This document shows, piece after piece, positions 1 through 10,570 of a stretch of DNA of 64,000 bases (position 1 is its first letter; every line of letters begins with the position of its first letter). A model generated the notes under the pieces. That model made no database searches. It was not told where the DNA came from and was given only the letters and a program-made list of their open reading frames with translations. The DNA is taken from NCBI GenBank assembly GCA_019775845.1, contig JADQAV010000002.1, forward strand, positions 2,480,001 to 2,544,000, read 5' to 3'. Source of the stretch: Myrmaecium sp. VS I D KN 1 (taxonomy: Eukaryota > Ascomycota > Dothideomycetes > Valsariales > Valsariaceae). The position numbers were made by a program, and so were the translations under genes.

Positions 1-414
1 AGGATCGCCGGCGCAGGGCTTCCTGACCTCTGATCTACGAACTTCCGCATGCCAGCTGTGGATCGGGACCAATGAGGATCCTGCGTAGATCAGAGGCAGG
101 CTCAGGCCGCAATTTCCTGCAGACCTACTGTGCCAGTATTGTACGTCGCGGTCGAGCAGAGTGAGGATGGACGACGTTCCCGACGACGTTCCCGACGCGT
201 TTCCCCGCAAGACACGGCATCGCTAAGTCAGCTGACCCCGATGGACCCCTGCATTCATCTGATCGCCATCCGGCTCCGTCATCCTTGATAAGTTAGCCAA
301 CACATAAATATGCGTCTGCCCTTTCCACTGCTTCCTTCTTGACTCAGTTCTGTTTGCTGTTGCTGCGGTTGTTACCTTCTTCTGCTTCTCGCTGGAATAG
401 CTCTTTGTTCAAAC
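1..414. other. Upstream region of the F-box gene
   Basis: No gene is seen. The stretch holds a near-perfect inverted repeat (27-39 against 84-96), a short direct duplication of a gacgttccc-type motif near 172-196, and a pyrimidine-rich leader just before the start codon at 415. Confidence 0.5.
27..96. repeat. Inverted repeat, 13-bp perfect arms, 44-nt loop
   Basis: The arm at 27-39 (cctctgatctacg) is the exact reverse complement of 84-96. With a one-base bulge the match extends outward by four more bases (CCTG). It could be a cruciform or hairpin, or a remnant of a small inverted-repeat element. No coding content is associated with it. Confidence 0.75.
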
Positions 415-1537
415 ATGGCGGTTCAAGCCCCAATTCTCGCTCTTCCTAACGAAGTGAGTTCCCGTACAGTGTCCCGGCACCCTTATCGGCCTCATTCCCC
501 ACATTCACTCTGCAAGTACCGATTATGCTTGTACCTCTACTCTGGCCTAGAATTCCACGCTGATGCTAATATTTCAAAGCTTCTTCTCCATATCTTGGCG
601 CTTCTACCTACTGCAGACCTGTTACCTCTCCTTACCGTTTCCCACAGGGTTTTCTCCCTTATACTGCGTATCATACATCATCGCATGGTTGTCGCTTCCC
701 GTCTGGAAGGGCATACCCTACTCCTTGAATGTTATCATCCCTCCGCGAAGCTTACCGAGCCTCCGCTCTTCTGCACGAATCTGGGGACCGACGCATTGCT
801 GGACCCTGTTCCGGAAGCCTTATCAGAGGTCCGCCCAGCCGCCAGGCTTGCCCGGCTTTCGAGCACGTATACTCGTTTCAAGCCGCACAGACGACCTTCG
901 GATGTAACGAATGGACGGCGGCTCCCACGACATCCAGCCGGCGACATCCCCGGCTCACGTACGCATCCTTCATCCCAGCCCCCTCTGGAGACGGACTTTG
1001 TGCGGCATGCGCTCTGCTTGGAAGGGCATGAGCTCTTCACGCAAATGTGCGCGGTGATAAATCTTGTAAAATTAGGCCCAAGAGATGGCCTCTTCACAAG
1101 TTTTGTTGAAGTAGAGGACGGGGTAGTCCGTGTATGGAAAGACTGGTTGAGCAGACGGGCAACAATGGACGCGTTGTCCCACACCATGCAAGAAAGTCCT
1201 CTGCACAGCGACTCCCCTACGCTGATGGACACTATGCCCGGGACTGATGACTCCGTCATCTGGATTGCCAAACATTGTAATACTGGTCTTCGTGTCGGCG
1301 TTGAGGAACGTCGCCTGCGAACTAATGCCCCCATATTGATGCCAGTCAATGAAGACCTGCCAGTAACCTATAATGTGGAATACAAAGGTAATGCAACCTC
1401 TTTTTGACTGCCGCGCTTAGACTAATTTCGCAGAACTCTATATTCGGACGATGCATCTTCTTTTGGCAATCGAAAAGAGCTTCGCACAACAGGAAAACCA
1501 TTCCGGGAAGGCAGTTGTTTTTGGGTCATTGGGTTGA
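415..1537 (+). CDS. F-box domain protein
   Basis: Probable substrate adaptor of an SCF ubiquitin ligase. Exons read 415-453, 580-1386 plus one base, and about 1433-1537; the first intron (454-579, gtgagt...cag) is a multiple of three and therefore also stays open. Removing it joins ILALPNE to LLLHILALLPTADLLPLL, which gives the usual fungal F-box start (LPxEhhxxIhxxLxxxDLL) at about residues 7-45. The second intron removes a short open tail and leads to a stop TGA at 1535-1537. The rest, about 280 residues, has no domain that I recognise; fungal F-box proteins usually lack known C-terminal repeats. The substrate is unknown. The F-box call is good; the 3' exon is the less certain part. Confidence 0.7.
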
Positions 1538-1901
1538 TTCTTAATCGTCGCTTTCCTTCTGAAATAGCCAATATCACGGCGTAGCTTCGTGGGCTCGAAC
1601 GTACCTTTGCTAAGAGGCAAAGGCTCAGTATTGGGCATGGGGACTTCGAATTCATCAAGCCCCTAACCTTGGCAACCTTTTGTCCGTATGCGCTTTCCCT
1701 CGGTCCAACCAAGTTGGCAAGAGCACCTGCTACCTTGATATGTGAGATGATCTTGATCATAGGACTGTATGCTCGTACTCCATCCTAAAGACGCTCGTGG
1801 GTCAATCTATCACCGTGTTCGCCTCCTCATACCTCGACTTCTCACACCCCTAGTACTCTCGCTATTGGCTTTATTCTTACAGGCTACCTTCTCTACAGGC
1901 T
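1538..1901. other. Intergenic spacer
   Basis: Lies between two genes in the same orientation. No RNA gene or clear motif is seen. A short upstream exon of the next gene cannot be excluded. Confidence 0.4.
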
Positions 1902-3791
1902 ATGGACACCCCTATGCTCTCGCCGAAAGCGACTAAAGGAACAGAAGGGCTGTCTTTAGCAAAACCAGGGGAGGCAGATACACCGCGGTCACGTCGTGGT
2001 ATTCCAGGATTGAATCGTGAGTGGGATGGTTTTCGTACCATATCGGACAAGCATACACGTTCCCCGAGTAGCGGTTCGGATAGTATGTCGAGTTCTAGAC
2101 GACGGTCAGCAAGACGTAGTAGTCACGATTGGGACACGCGAAAACCAAGCTTTGGACTGCCCAATGAGACTGCTCAAGAGCAGGCCAGCACAAGGGATAC
2201 ATCGAGAAAGTCGAGCGTACAAACTTCATTGGAGGGAAATGCGGCAAGGCATATTTCGAGCGATGCGGCAGCAGACATTGCAAAAGCAGAGGGGCTCCGA
2301 GTACCATCGAACTCTTCTTTAGCGACGACTAGAACCTGGATGACCTCCGGGGCGTCTTCCGCTAGCACGGCTGCCAGGCTATTCCTGAGGGAATTGCCAG
2401 ACATGCGGTTGTGGAGAACCTTGGGCAATTCGAAAGCGCTCGACCGAGATGAATCAGTTCGCACGCCAAGGGCGTCGTCTCGGGGAACGGTGGAGGTACC
2501 GCTGGAGCCCATTCAAGATATTCGCGCACCAACACCAGCCAAGCAACCTGAGGGACCACCTGCAGCTTCCAGGGACGCCAAAGGTTTAGAAAGTGCACGA
2601 GGGCACGGAAGACAACCGTCTGAGAAGACACATGCTAGTCCAAAATCCCCGGCGGATTCTTCAACACCAATAGGTATGACAAATCACCGTCACGCTCCGC
2701 CAAAAGAGTCTATAGACGACAAGTGGCAACCTGCTAAAGGAACATACCATCCCACATCGTCTTTGAAGAGCATTCACTCAAAATCGAGCACGAATAGCAG
2801 CAGACGAAAACTGCCTCATTTGAGATCATTCAGTAGCGTACTACATCATCAGTCGTCAGCTTCCGTTCAAGGAGAAACCTTGACACCCTCACTTAGCTTA
2901 CGACTTGGGCCTTTGACAGCGGACCCCTTGTTCATAAGCAAGGATACAACTGTGCCTTCCAAAACTGTCTCCGCGAAACATGACGAAAAGCGCAAAAAGG
3001 GCTTCTTCACTCGATTCTGCACTCGAAGCCGGCCTGCAACCTCCCCTCAACGAGAAAGGAGATCGTTCTTCGACAGTCACAAAGGCTTGCAATCTGATTC
3101 AAATCCAGTCAATATTGAGGAGGTGAAGTCGAAAGAAACGCGGGGACCGGGTTTATTCGGTCTCCCCCGTATGTCTCTCTCGCCGGTGACCCCGCTCAAT
3201 GGTCCCACGCTCCAAGAAATCGAGGCTGATATGAGGCGGTCCAATTTGGACCGTGGCATTCCGCGCGGCCGCTTCCTGCATGATCTGGGCGGCGCATCTC
3301 TGCCTCCATCTCCCGATGCTATCGACGCGTGTTCCACGAGATTAGCAGATCTCAAGCGTACTCAGACAATTGCCGCCATGAACTTCGTGCCGCCCAACCT
3401 CAAACGCATCGCAACTCCTCCTTTGTCCTTCGAGCGCCGTGCCTTTGGTGACGATCTGGCGGGCGGCTACTCAAAGCGCCCCCATACGAAAGAAGGGACC
3501 TGGAACTCTCATACTTCCTCGGCATCTACCGAGGATGACGCGCTTGTCAGGCTTGGGGGCGGAACACCGGAATCCGAGCCATGTGTCACACCGCCAGATC
3601 CCATGGCAAAGGACTTCTATAAGAGGTGGATAGATGAAATGCTTAAGGAGGATGTAGACCATGCTCAGTTTGAATGGGAGGTTCCAGAGCACCTACCCAA
3701 TAGCCCGTTATGCCCTGCCAACCCTGAACATCCGTCCGGAGGTAAAGGCGTATGCGTATATCACGGTAGGAGAAAGGCAGCTGCTCAATAG
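1902..3791 (+). CDS. Ser-rich protein with conserved fungal C-terminal motif
   Basis: A single open frame of 629 codons. Residues 1 to about 500 are low in complexity, rich in Ser, Arg, Lys and Pro, and likely disordered, with many SP/RRxS-like sites that could be phosphorylated. The last 60 residues differ: an acidic/aromatic stretch (FYKRWIDEMLKEDVDHAQFE) leads into PNSPLCPANPEH and then GGKGVCVYHGRRK. That Cys/His-containing ending has the look of a conserved short motif and I recall similar endings in hypothetical proteins of other filamentous ascomycetes; two Cys and two His could bind metal, but that is inference. No enzyme domain is seen and I assign no function. The start is the first Met of the frame and could lie upstream. 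Confidence 0.7.
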   Translation: MDTPMLSPKATKGTEGLSLAKPGEADTPRSRRGIPGLNREWDGFRTISDKHTRSPSSGSDSMSSSRRRSARRSSHDWDTRKPSFGLPNETAQEQASTRDTSRKSSVQTSLEGNAARHISSDAAADIAKAEGLRVPSNSSLATTRTWMTSGASSASTAARLFLRELPDMRLWRTLGNSKALDRDESVRTPRASSRGTVEVPLEPIQDIRAPTPAKQPEGPPAASRDAKGLESARGHGRQPSEKTHASPKSPADSSTPIGMTNHRHAPPKESIDDKWQPAKGTYHPTSSLKSIHSKSSTNSSRRKLPHLRSFSSVLHHQSSASVQGETLTPSLSLRLGPLTADPLFISKDTTVPSKTVSAKHDEKRKKGFFTRFCTRSRPATSPQRERRSFFDSHKGLQSDSNPVNIEEVKSKETRGPGLFGLPRMSLSPVTPLNGPTLQEIEADMRRSNLDRGIPRGRFLHDLGGASLPPSPDAIDACSTRLADLKRTQTIAAMNFVPPNLKRIATPPLSFERRAFGDDLAGGYSKRPHTKEGTWNSHTSSASTEDDALVRLGGGTPESEPCVTPPDPMAKDFYKRWIDEMLKEDVDHAQFEWEVPEHLPNSPLCPANPEHPSGGKGVCVYHGRRKAAAQ

Positions 3792-4165
3792 TCTCCCGGC
3801 CTGGTCCAAGATTCGCTTGATTATGCGCTCAGGGGAGTTCTTGCAGAATTCTCTCGCAAACTGAACCCATTACTCTCCGTCTACGATCCTGGTCAGCGAC
3901 CCTTGGAGGAAGTCTTGCACTAGGTGGATATTCATAGCAATCAAGTTTGTCGTGTACAATTCTCAAAGATCATTGGCCGACCGAGCCTTGCCGCTTGCGC
4001 TGCTCAGCCATGCCAGCCTTGTCCCACAGGAATGCTTGGCACGCCAAGGAGATCTCCGTCGTCCCATCACCATCCACCACCACCGTGGATGTCCTTCAGT
4101 CGCGCATTTGTCCCTTCGTTTTCAGTTGTCCATCTTCCACCTCGAAACGACCCTCCTTCTGCACG
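3792..4165. other. Intergenic spacer, cdc73 promoter
   Basis: No gene is seen. It holds the 3' end of the preceding gene and the presumed promoter and leader of cdc73. Open frames here run into the cdc73 frame but lack conserved content before Met 4166. Confidence 0.5.
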
Positions 4166-5530
4166 ATGGCCTCAAACCAGCCAGATCAGCCTGACCCGCT
4201 TCTCACCCTTCGACGCGCGATCGCGAGCGACAAAGCACCCATTCTCACCACGACCGACTCGCCAACCTCCGTCGCCGATGCGGAAAGCAACATAGCAGTC
4301 GCGACACACATCCAATTCAACCTTGATGACAACCATATCACGTTCCCACTGTCGACAGAGACGCGCTTCGTGACGGATGATGGCAAGGCCGTGGACTTAC
4401 GCAGCATTTACTTCGCATGGCTCCAAAAGGACAAGCTGATTTCCGAGTACATCAGCGCGACACAGCAGGTGAACGAAGAACTGGCTTCGCCCAATGGCGC
4501 AGGCGGCAGCGTCACCAACCTGGTGTTCGGACAGCGCATTGATCTTATCGGGTGGCTGGAGGGTCAGGTCGCGCAGAGTCAATACATAAAGCCGCTTGCA
4601 GAGGAAGCGGCAGCTGCAGCAGGAGCTGCGGACATTGCGGCTGGCGCAGCTGGGGGTATCGCCCCGGCTTCGAGTGTCGGTGTCGGCGCAAATGCAGGAA
4701 AGCAAGCGGATCCACGGCTCATCGCTATCTACGAAGGCGAACGTAAAATGGGCGACCGCAACAGCGTGCTGAGAGGGATTAAGCCTACCGTAAGAGTGCA
4801 GTTGGTCTCCCTCCTCCTTCATAACTGACCATCGCCATCCAAGGACTTCTCTCATATCCGCAAAATCGCATCATCCTTCCTGGCATCTCATCGGCACCCC
4901 AACCGCGCCGCACCTAACACTGCGCACCCGGCACATTCTTCCGCTCTGACGCCGAATCCTCTTGTCTCCTCCCTCCAGAAGAAGCCGTCATCACATCGCC
5001 GTGCCGAGCCGATCATCCTACTGTCACCATCTGCTTCCTCTCTCCTGCGCATGTCCAACATCAAATCTTTTCTCCAGTCCGGCGTATACGTCCCGCCGGA
5101 CGCGGCCGGTGCCGGCACCTCGAGCAGCACGGCCAACATCCTCCACATCTCCCGCGCCCTGCCCTCCGTCGACCCCCACCGACCGCTCCGCTTCATCCTC
5201 GTCGACACGCCCGACCAGTTCAAACCGGACTACTGGTCCCGCGTCGTCGCCGTCTTCACGACCGGGCAGACGTGGCAGTTCAAGTCGTACAAGTGGACGC
5301 AGCCGGCCGAGCTCTTCTCGCATGCCCTGGGCGTCTACGTCGGCTGGCGGGGGGAGGAGACGCCGGCGGTGGTCCGGGGCTGGGGCCGGAACGTCGTCAA
5401 CGTCCAGCTGGACAAGTGGAACCCGGGCCAGACCGAGGGCCAGCGGTGGCGGGATCGGGAGGTCGTCGAGACGATCTGGAGCAAGATCGAGGAGAGCATG
5501 CGGGCGAAGGGGTGGGGGAAGGATCGGTGA
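4166..5530 (+). CDS. CDC73: Cdc73, RNA polymerase II-associated Paf1 complex subunit
   Basis: Subunit of the Paf1 elongation complex, which travels with RNA polymerase II and supports H2B ubiquitylation and H3K4/K36 methylation. Two exons (4166-4789, 4844-5530; 54-nt intron gtaaga...aag) give 436 residues. The N-terminal half carries the family's FPLSTETRF...DLRSIYFAWLQKD segment. After an Ala/Gly-rich linker (about residues 150-175) comes DPRLIAIYEGERKMGDRNSVLRG. The C-terminal Ras-like Cdc73 domain starts near IKSFLQSGVYVP and includes RFILVDTPDQFKPDYWSRVV and FKSYKWTQPAELFSHALGVYVGW, ending in the usual Trp/Asp-rich tail. Met 4166 (MASNQPD) was preferred over an in-frame Met 73 codons upstream because conservation begins only there. 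Confidence 0.95.
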
Positions 5531-5913
5531 GGAGGAGTGGTCGCGATCGCGATCGCGAACGTCTCCGGGAGCGAACCAAGCGGGCATCATCAATAATCAG
5601 GCGTCGGCGTTCACAAGGCGTTTCCTTTTTGGCTTTCTTTTCACGGAGTGGACTGAGCGCGGTCTCGCTCAGCATGGGGCCGCGACAGATCTCCGTGCTA
5701 GTTCTGGCGGTCGGACCGGGTCAAAAGGGGCTATTAGATATGCGAGTCACGTAAGCCATTATCGAAAAATGTGTTTATTTCTATTCCTTCAGTCCTTCTT
5801 TCGCGCGTTTCATACTGATATCGTACATATCCGTCTCGTCAATTGCTATCTATCCCAGCCTGTCATACTCCGTCCTACTCTTACCGTCTAGGAAATGCCC
5901 AACTCCGCTCGAT
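5531..5913. other. Convergent 3' spacer
   Basis: Lies between the stops of cdc73 (+) and the unknown membrane protein (-). Nothing beyond presumed 3' UTRs is seen. Confidence 0.4.
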
Positions 5914-7518
5914 CTACCGTCCCCGGACGAACCCGCCGATCCACCGGCTGAGGCGCCAGGTCAGCCCCACCGGCCACAGGAGCCAGGCGCCCAGCTGCCT
6001 GAGCCCGTCCAGGACACGCCACACGCCGACCGCGATCCACAGGCCGAGGGCGACGAGGAGGATCATGACGAGCCAGTCCCGCAGGTCCTCGGCACGCCAT
6101 GGTCCGTGGCAGACGAAGCGGTAGGCTTCCTTCCCGGCGGTCGTCAAGAAGGCGGATGGGGATGGGTTCGGTGCAGGCTCGTGGGTGTCCGACGGGGCCG
6201 GACGGATGTCGGACGACGTGCGAGAGGAGGGGCCGAGCAGGCTCGGGCGTTGGTGCGGTCGGGCCGGGCGCAGGGACGGGAGCGGCGTTGAGCGGTGGAG
6301 GGGCGGGCGCGGAGGGGCGGTCCGGGGCCCGGCCGGCGGCGTGCGGGGTGGTCGCTGGAGCGGGGATGAGGCGACGGGCTTGCGGGCGAGGAGGCGGGCG
6401 GTGTTCGGGGTTGGCGGAGTGGCGGGTGGAGAAGGGTATTGGCCCGGCGGGGTGGGGAGTGGGTGGGTGGAGGTGGGGGAAGGGGTGCTCGGCGGGGTGT
6501 TCCGGGAGGGGAACTGGAGGGGAGAGCGGGAGATGCTACGGGCGCCGGGAGTGTTCGGGGCGGCGAAGAAGGAGGGCTGCCAGCTTCCGGGCGGCGACGG
6601 GGTGGCGGAGCTGGGGACGCCGTATTCGCGGTCGATGGCCTGCCGGGCTTTGTCGACGTAGAGCTCGTACGCCTCGATCTCGGCGGGCGTGTAGCGTTGC
6701 TGCCGGGTGGCCTGGTCGTAGCGCCGTCGCTCGTCGGGGGTGAGGACCGGCTCGCGAGTCGCGGGGGTCTCGACGGCAAACTTGTCCGACTCGAATGGGC
6801 TGTCCGAATCCACCACATTGACAGGCTTGCCCTTCCTGCCAGCATCGGCAAGCAATGAGCGGATTCTTTGCTTTCGTGGCGACGGCCGCGGGCCGGTCGG
6901 AGACTCCCGTTGCCCCCGGGTTCTGTCAAGGCCCGCCGGCTGAGGCACCTCTGCCGATTGCGGCTCAATCGTCTCCGACCACCATGCCTTGCCGTTGGTG
7001 CTCCAGCGGCGGTTTCCGGTGCGCTCCTGAGAGAGCTGGGAGGACCGCTTGAGGGCCTTGTCGAGTGATCCTGGCGTCCGCACGGGATCTGGACTCGGTG
7101 CGCCGGGGGTGATAGCTCCCGCCTTGGAATCTCGACGTAGAGCGGAGAGGTAGTCCTCGGTATCTCTCAGCGCGAGGTCCGGTCTTTTGCTGATAGGGTG
7201 TTCGAACCGTGGCATCTTGTCCGGACTGCAGGACTGCGACCGCGCGCCTTCCTCGTCTCCTCCTTGTGACGTGGAGATTCGTCGTGACCCCGAAACGAAG
7301 CTGTGCCGCCCGTTGTGCGAAGGAGCCGAGCCGTTTTGTCCGTCACTCCAGCGGCCGTCGCGTGAAGGAATGGAGTCTGTCTGAAAGTCCTCTGCGTGAT
7401 GATGCTCCGTGGAATGCAGTGAAACTGGCATGGTCACCAGCCCGGGGACGGAATGCAAGCCATCATCGGAACAGGCGAGCGGAGCCTCACACCCGGCGTA
7501 CTCCACGCGTAGGAGCAT
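5914..7518 (-). CDS. Unknown Pro-rich protein with C-terminal hydrophobic segments
   Basis: A single frame of 534 codons. Residues 1-230 are polar and Ser/Arg-rich. A central block (about 250-300: TPDERRRYDQATRQQRYTPA, followed by an acidic helix EIEAYELYVDKARQAIDREYG) looks folded and helical. Residues 300-450 are very rich in Pro, Ser and Thr. The last 70 residues hold a strong membrane segment (WLVMILLVALGLWIAVGVW), then a second amphipathic or hydrophobic stretch (LGAWLLWPVGLTW) and a basic tail. This is the layout of a membrane-anchored protein with a long cytosolic or nucleoplasmic part. I do not recognise the family. A later in-frame Met (residue 30, MPVSLHS) may be the true start. GC is high here, so long shadow frames occur on the other strand. 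Confidence 0.6.
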   Translation of the reverse strand: MLLRVEYAGCEAPLACSDDGLHSVPGLVTMPVSLHSTEHHHAEDFQTDSIPSRDGRWSDGQNGSAPSHNGRHSFVSGSRRISTSQGGDEEGARSQSCSPDKMPRFEHPISKRPDLALRDTEDYLSALRRDSKAGAITPGAPSPDPVRTPGSLDKALKRSSQLSQERTGNRRWSTNGKAWWSETIEPQSAEVPQPAGLDRTRGQRESPTGPRPSPRKQRIRSLLADAGRKGKPVNVVDSDSPFESDKFAVETPATREPVLTPDERRRYDQATRQQRYTPAEIEAYELYVDKARQAIDREYGVPSSATPSPPGSWQPSFFAAPNTPGARSISRSPLQFPSRNTPPSTPSPTSTHPLPTPPGQYPSPPATPPTPNTARLLARKPVASSPLQRPPRTPPAGPRTAPPRPPLHRSTPLPSLRPARPHQRPSLLGPSSRTSSDIRPAPSDTHEPAPNPSPSAFLTTAGKEAYRFVCHGPWRAEDLRDWLVMILLVALGLWIAVGVWRVLDGLRQLGAWLLWPVGLTWRLSRWIGGFVRGR

Positions 7519-8376
7519 CGCGAGTGATCAGCAGTCGATACGTGTTTTAGGGTTGCTGGTCGCAGTGAGCAGTGCAGCGTCGTCCAAGGTATCCGGTTTC
7601 AGCTACAGAGCAGGAGGATGGAGAGGTGCTGTTTACAACCAACTGATTGCTTGACTGTTGCCGATCTCGTGGGGTAGGTCCCGTTGCCTGGTGGGTTAAT
7701 GCGTCGTTAGCCAGCCGTTGACAACCTCCGGCGTCGTCCTTTGGGCTAGCACCGTTCTTATTTTCGTGTACCCGAATGAAGGGGCTACGCTACCATCACC
7801 ATCTCCGCCAGAACCGATGCAGTGCCTTGGCAACAGGAGAAAAGCTGCCGGAATGTTATACCAAAAATGCAGTGGAAGAATGGGCGACTGACCTGTCCCT
7901 CGTGACGTGGGAGACCTGCCAGAGGTGCATACCACAGAATCTTTGCATGGTGTTGATGAAGGCTTGCTAACCGCAACGGAAGGTGCATCCTGTTCGCACT
8001 GCAACACTGCAACATACTTTATAGGAACACGAAGAGCATCCGCGCTCATCTATAAAGGCGAAATAACCGCCTAATCTGGTCTTAGCTCGTATCTACGGGC
8101 AACGCCTTGAGTGAGAACTTGAACCAAGCGCAGATGGCCACGAGTCAGCAGGCCATGCAGGTACCGTAATTCTGACACAGGAAGGTGATGGTCCCGAAGC
8201 TCGAACTTTCCGCCTGCCGTGCACCAAGATCCCATCGTCCGCTCTATAAAACAACCCTGACTGTCTCGAACGCCAGTAGCAACGCCTTTCGGCGGTTCTA
8301 ATCAAAACATCAAGCAGGGAAGTAGCAGCGATCACACACATTTACCGCGTTCTATCCTCGACGCCGGCCGGGCTAG
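7519..8376. other. Intergenic spacer
   Basis: 858 bases with no convincing gene on either strand. The short open frames lack family features, and I see no tRNA-like A/B box pair. Confidence 0.4.
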
Positions 8377-9782
8377 CTATTGCTGGTCCTTTCTACTGTC
8401 TATCTCAGCATACTCAAGCCATTCGCCGCTCACTGCACGTTTCCAGGTGCGAATGGTGCCGTCGTCGCCTGTTGACACAAGTAAATCGCCTAGCAAAGGA
8501 ATGTCAGACATATAATTTCACAGGCATATCCTCTCTTCGGTTTGTCGCTTACCCATTTGCGAAAATGCGACGCGCCATACTGCACCATGGTGTTGCGTGA
8601 GCTCCGAGGCAAGCTTGACCTCGTGGTATACTCTCCCAGGGTTCTGCTCATTATCCGCGCCGCTGTCGTGTTTGCGAGATGCACCCGCCAAGCCGGCGCC
8701 GATTCCGGAAGGCGCATTCTTCCCACGTAACCGTGGCGAACTGATATTCTCATGCGAAGAGGTTTCCTTTGCTGCTTGCCTTGAAGCCACCGGAGCATCG
8801 GCTGACTGCGGGGTATACAGCTCATAGATTCGGATAGCACCATCTTTGCTAGCCGTTGCAATGACATCGTAACCTCTCATAGAGCCATTGGCCCATGCTA
8901 CATCACGTATGATGTTCCGAGCGCCCTCTAACTTGGCTGCAATGTAGAACCGTCGATTCTTGTCGGTTCTGTAGACCTGTACTGTGTCCATAGCAGCTAC
9001 GGCAAGAGACAGTGCCTTCCGATCCAGTCCTGCCATGACTGCATTGTAGCATGGCAGATGCTCCTTGTGAAAGGACACCCGGAAGCTTGTTTCATCTTGT
9101 CTGGCGGGTGTCGGGCATACATAGGTAGACACAATTGGCTGCAGTTCCGAGAGATTGTGATGGTCAAGCGGCTCGTAGATGTTCAGGAACCCGTCACGAG
9201 TAACGGCAGCAATCCACGTTTCCTGCATGATATTCTTGAAATCCAAGGACATGAAAGGAACTCGTGTCTCTGGACTCTGGTTGGATATCAACTTAAAGCG
9301 ACGACCCGACATGGGTATCTCCGTGACATCTTCTTGCCAAAGCTTGAAACGGCCATCTTCACCAATACTGCCCAAGATCTCGCCAATAAACGGACCATTC
9401 CATTTGACCTGCATCCCGTTAGCAGATCGTTGCGGGACAACGATGGCAGGTCCGAGTGGAGGTGCGGAGAAGGCGTAGACACGTGATGAGCCCGAATAGG
9501 AACTGGGTCATAAAGGAAGGAAAGGGGATTGGACACAACTCGGACTGAAAACGATATTTAGAGACCGCAATGCCATCAACTTGAACCTACATCAACAATC
9601 TCTGCATCATGGGCTCTCCAGCTGTCCACGAGGACCCAGGACTCGTCCTTGCGATCCCAGACCTTGAGGCGATGATCGGATGACGCGGTGACCATGCGGG
9701 TGCCAAAGTAATTGAAATCCACGGCCAAGACCAGATCCTGGTGGCCGTGGGAGAAGGTCTGGAAGTTGCGCTCGGCTGCCAT
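8377..9782 (-). CDS. SEH1: Nucleoporin Seh1 (WD40)
   Basis: Beta-propeller protein shared by the Nup84/Nup107-160 complex of the nuclear pore and the SEA/GATOR2 complex at the vacuole. Three exons on the minus strand (9782-9591, 9408-8553, 8489-8377; introns of 182 and 63 nt) give 386 residues. The start reads MAAERNFQTFSHGHQDLVLA and VDFNYFGTRMVTASSDHRLK, typical of Seh1. Exon 2 starts VKWNGPFIGEILGSIGEDGR and includes blades with DGAIRIYELYTP. The last exon completes the final blade (LLVSTGDDGTIRTWK) and ends at TAG 8377-8379. The frame stays open for 130 codons upstream of the chosen Met, but that stretch has no Seh1 similarity. It shares a divergent promoter with alg7. Confidence 0.93.
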
Positions 9783-10570
9783 GATGCCGTAGGCCTTGCG
9801 AGACTGCAAAAAGGCTCGGTTGAGACGGCTTCGGATTGCGGCGGTTATGGCCGGAACATAACCATCCCAGTCGTACGGCAGCGTCAGGATCGAGGTGAGA
9901 TCTTGCGCGTCCAAGTCGACCACCGAACGGACCGAAAACGAGAGAGTGGAAGACCGGCGCGGACTTCGGTGGTGATGGACGGGCGACGTTCGACCGCAGC
10001 TGCTCTCCTTGGAATTGGCGCAGTCGGTAGCGGCTTGGGACGGCAGTCGCGAGGGGCTGAGGTTCCTCAGAAAGGAAGGCCGAGCGAGCTTCAAGGTGAC
10101 TTGGTCAAGGCCCGCTTGGACGGGGTCGTGGGAGCAGCTCGGGCGGTGGAGGTGCAAGTTGCTCTGGTCCATTGGGTGTGGAGCCAGTCCGGACCTTTAG
10201 TTCTGGAGCCAGTTCCGGTTAGGTGCAATCTGTTAAGGGTTCTGCTGCGAGAGATGACGCTCGGGCGCTGTTGAACATGGGGGGGGCTTGGGACATGGGG
10301 GGATGCGGACCGGAGCAAAGCGAACATCGATCTGTCCACAACGGACCGACAGCGACAGCGACAACGACAGTCACAACGCCCACGGCTCGAGAGAGAAAGT
10401 CACACCTCCCAGGAGCATTTGGCTTGGAGAAGGCAAGGATGCAAGCGGGGCGCGGGCTGTTTTGAAGGATCCCTTGAAGCATCAACTCTAAAGTCCTCGT
10501 CTCCGCCTCTCTTCCCTCTCAACTTCCCCGTCTTGCTTCTCGATTCCACACCCTCTGCCCCGTCGTCATC
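9783..10570. promoter_or_regulatory. Divergent promoter region, seh1 / alg7
   Basis: 788 bases between the starts of two genes pointing apart. The alg7 side (about 10480-10560) is a pyrimidine-rich leader, common before fungal housekeeping genes. A stretch near 10349-10373 is a short imperfect CGACAG-type repeat. No gene is called. Confidence 0.5.

Noticed and set aside
6099-6968. Several Arg/Gly- or Pro-rich open frames opposite and alongside the unknown membrane protein
   Set aside because: They overlap a GC-rich coding exon in other frames, have no initiation context or family likeness, and show the composition expected of shadow frames.
7519-8376. Possible tRNA or small gene in the spacer before seh1
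   Set aside because: No GGTTCRANNCC B box with a matching A box and acceptor stem was found, and the short frames lack any conserved feature.
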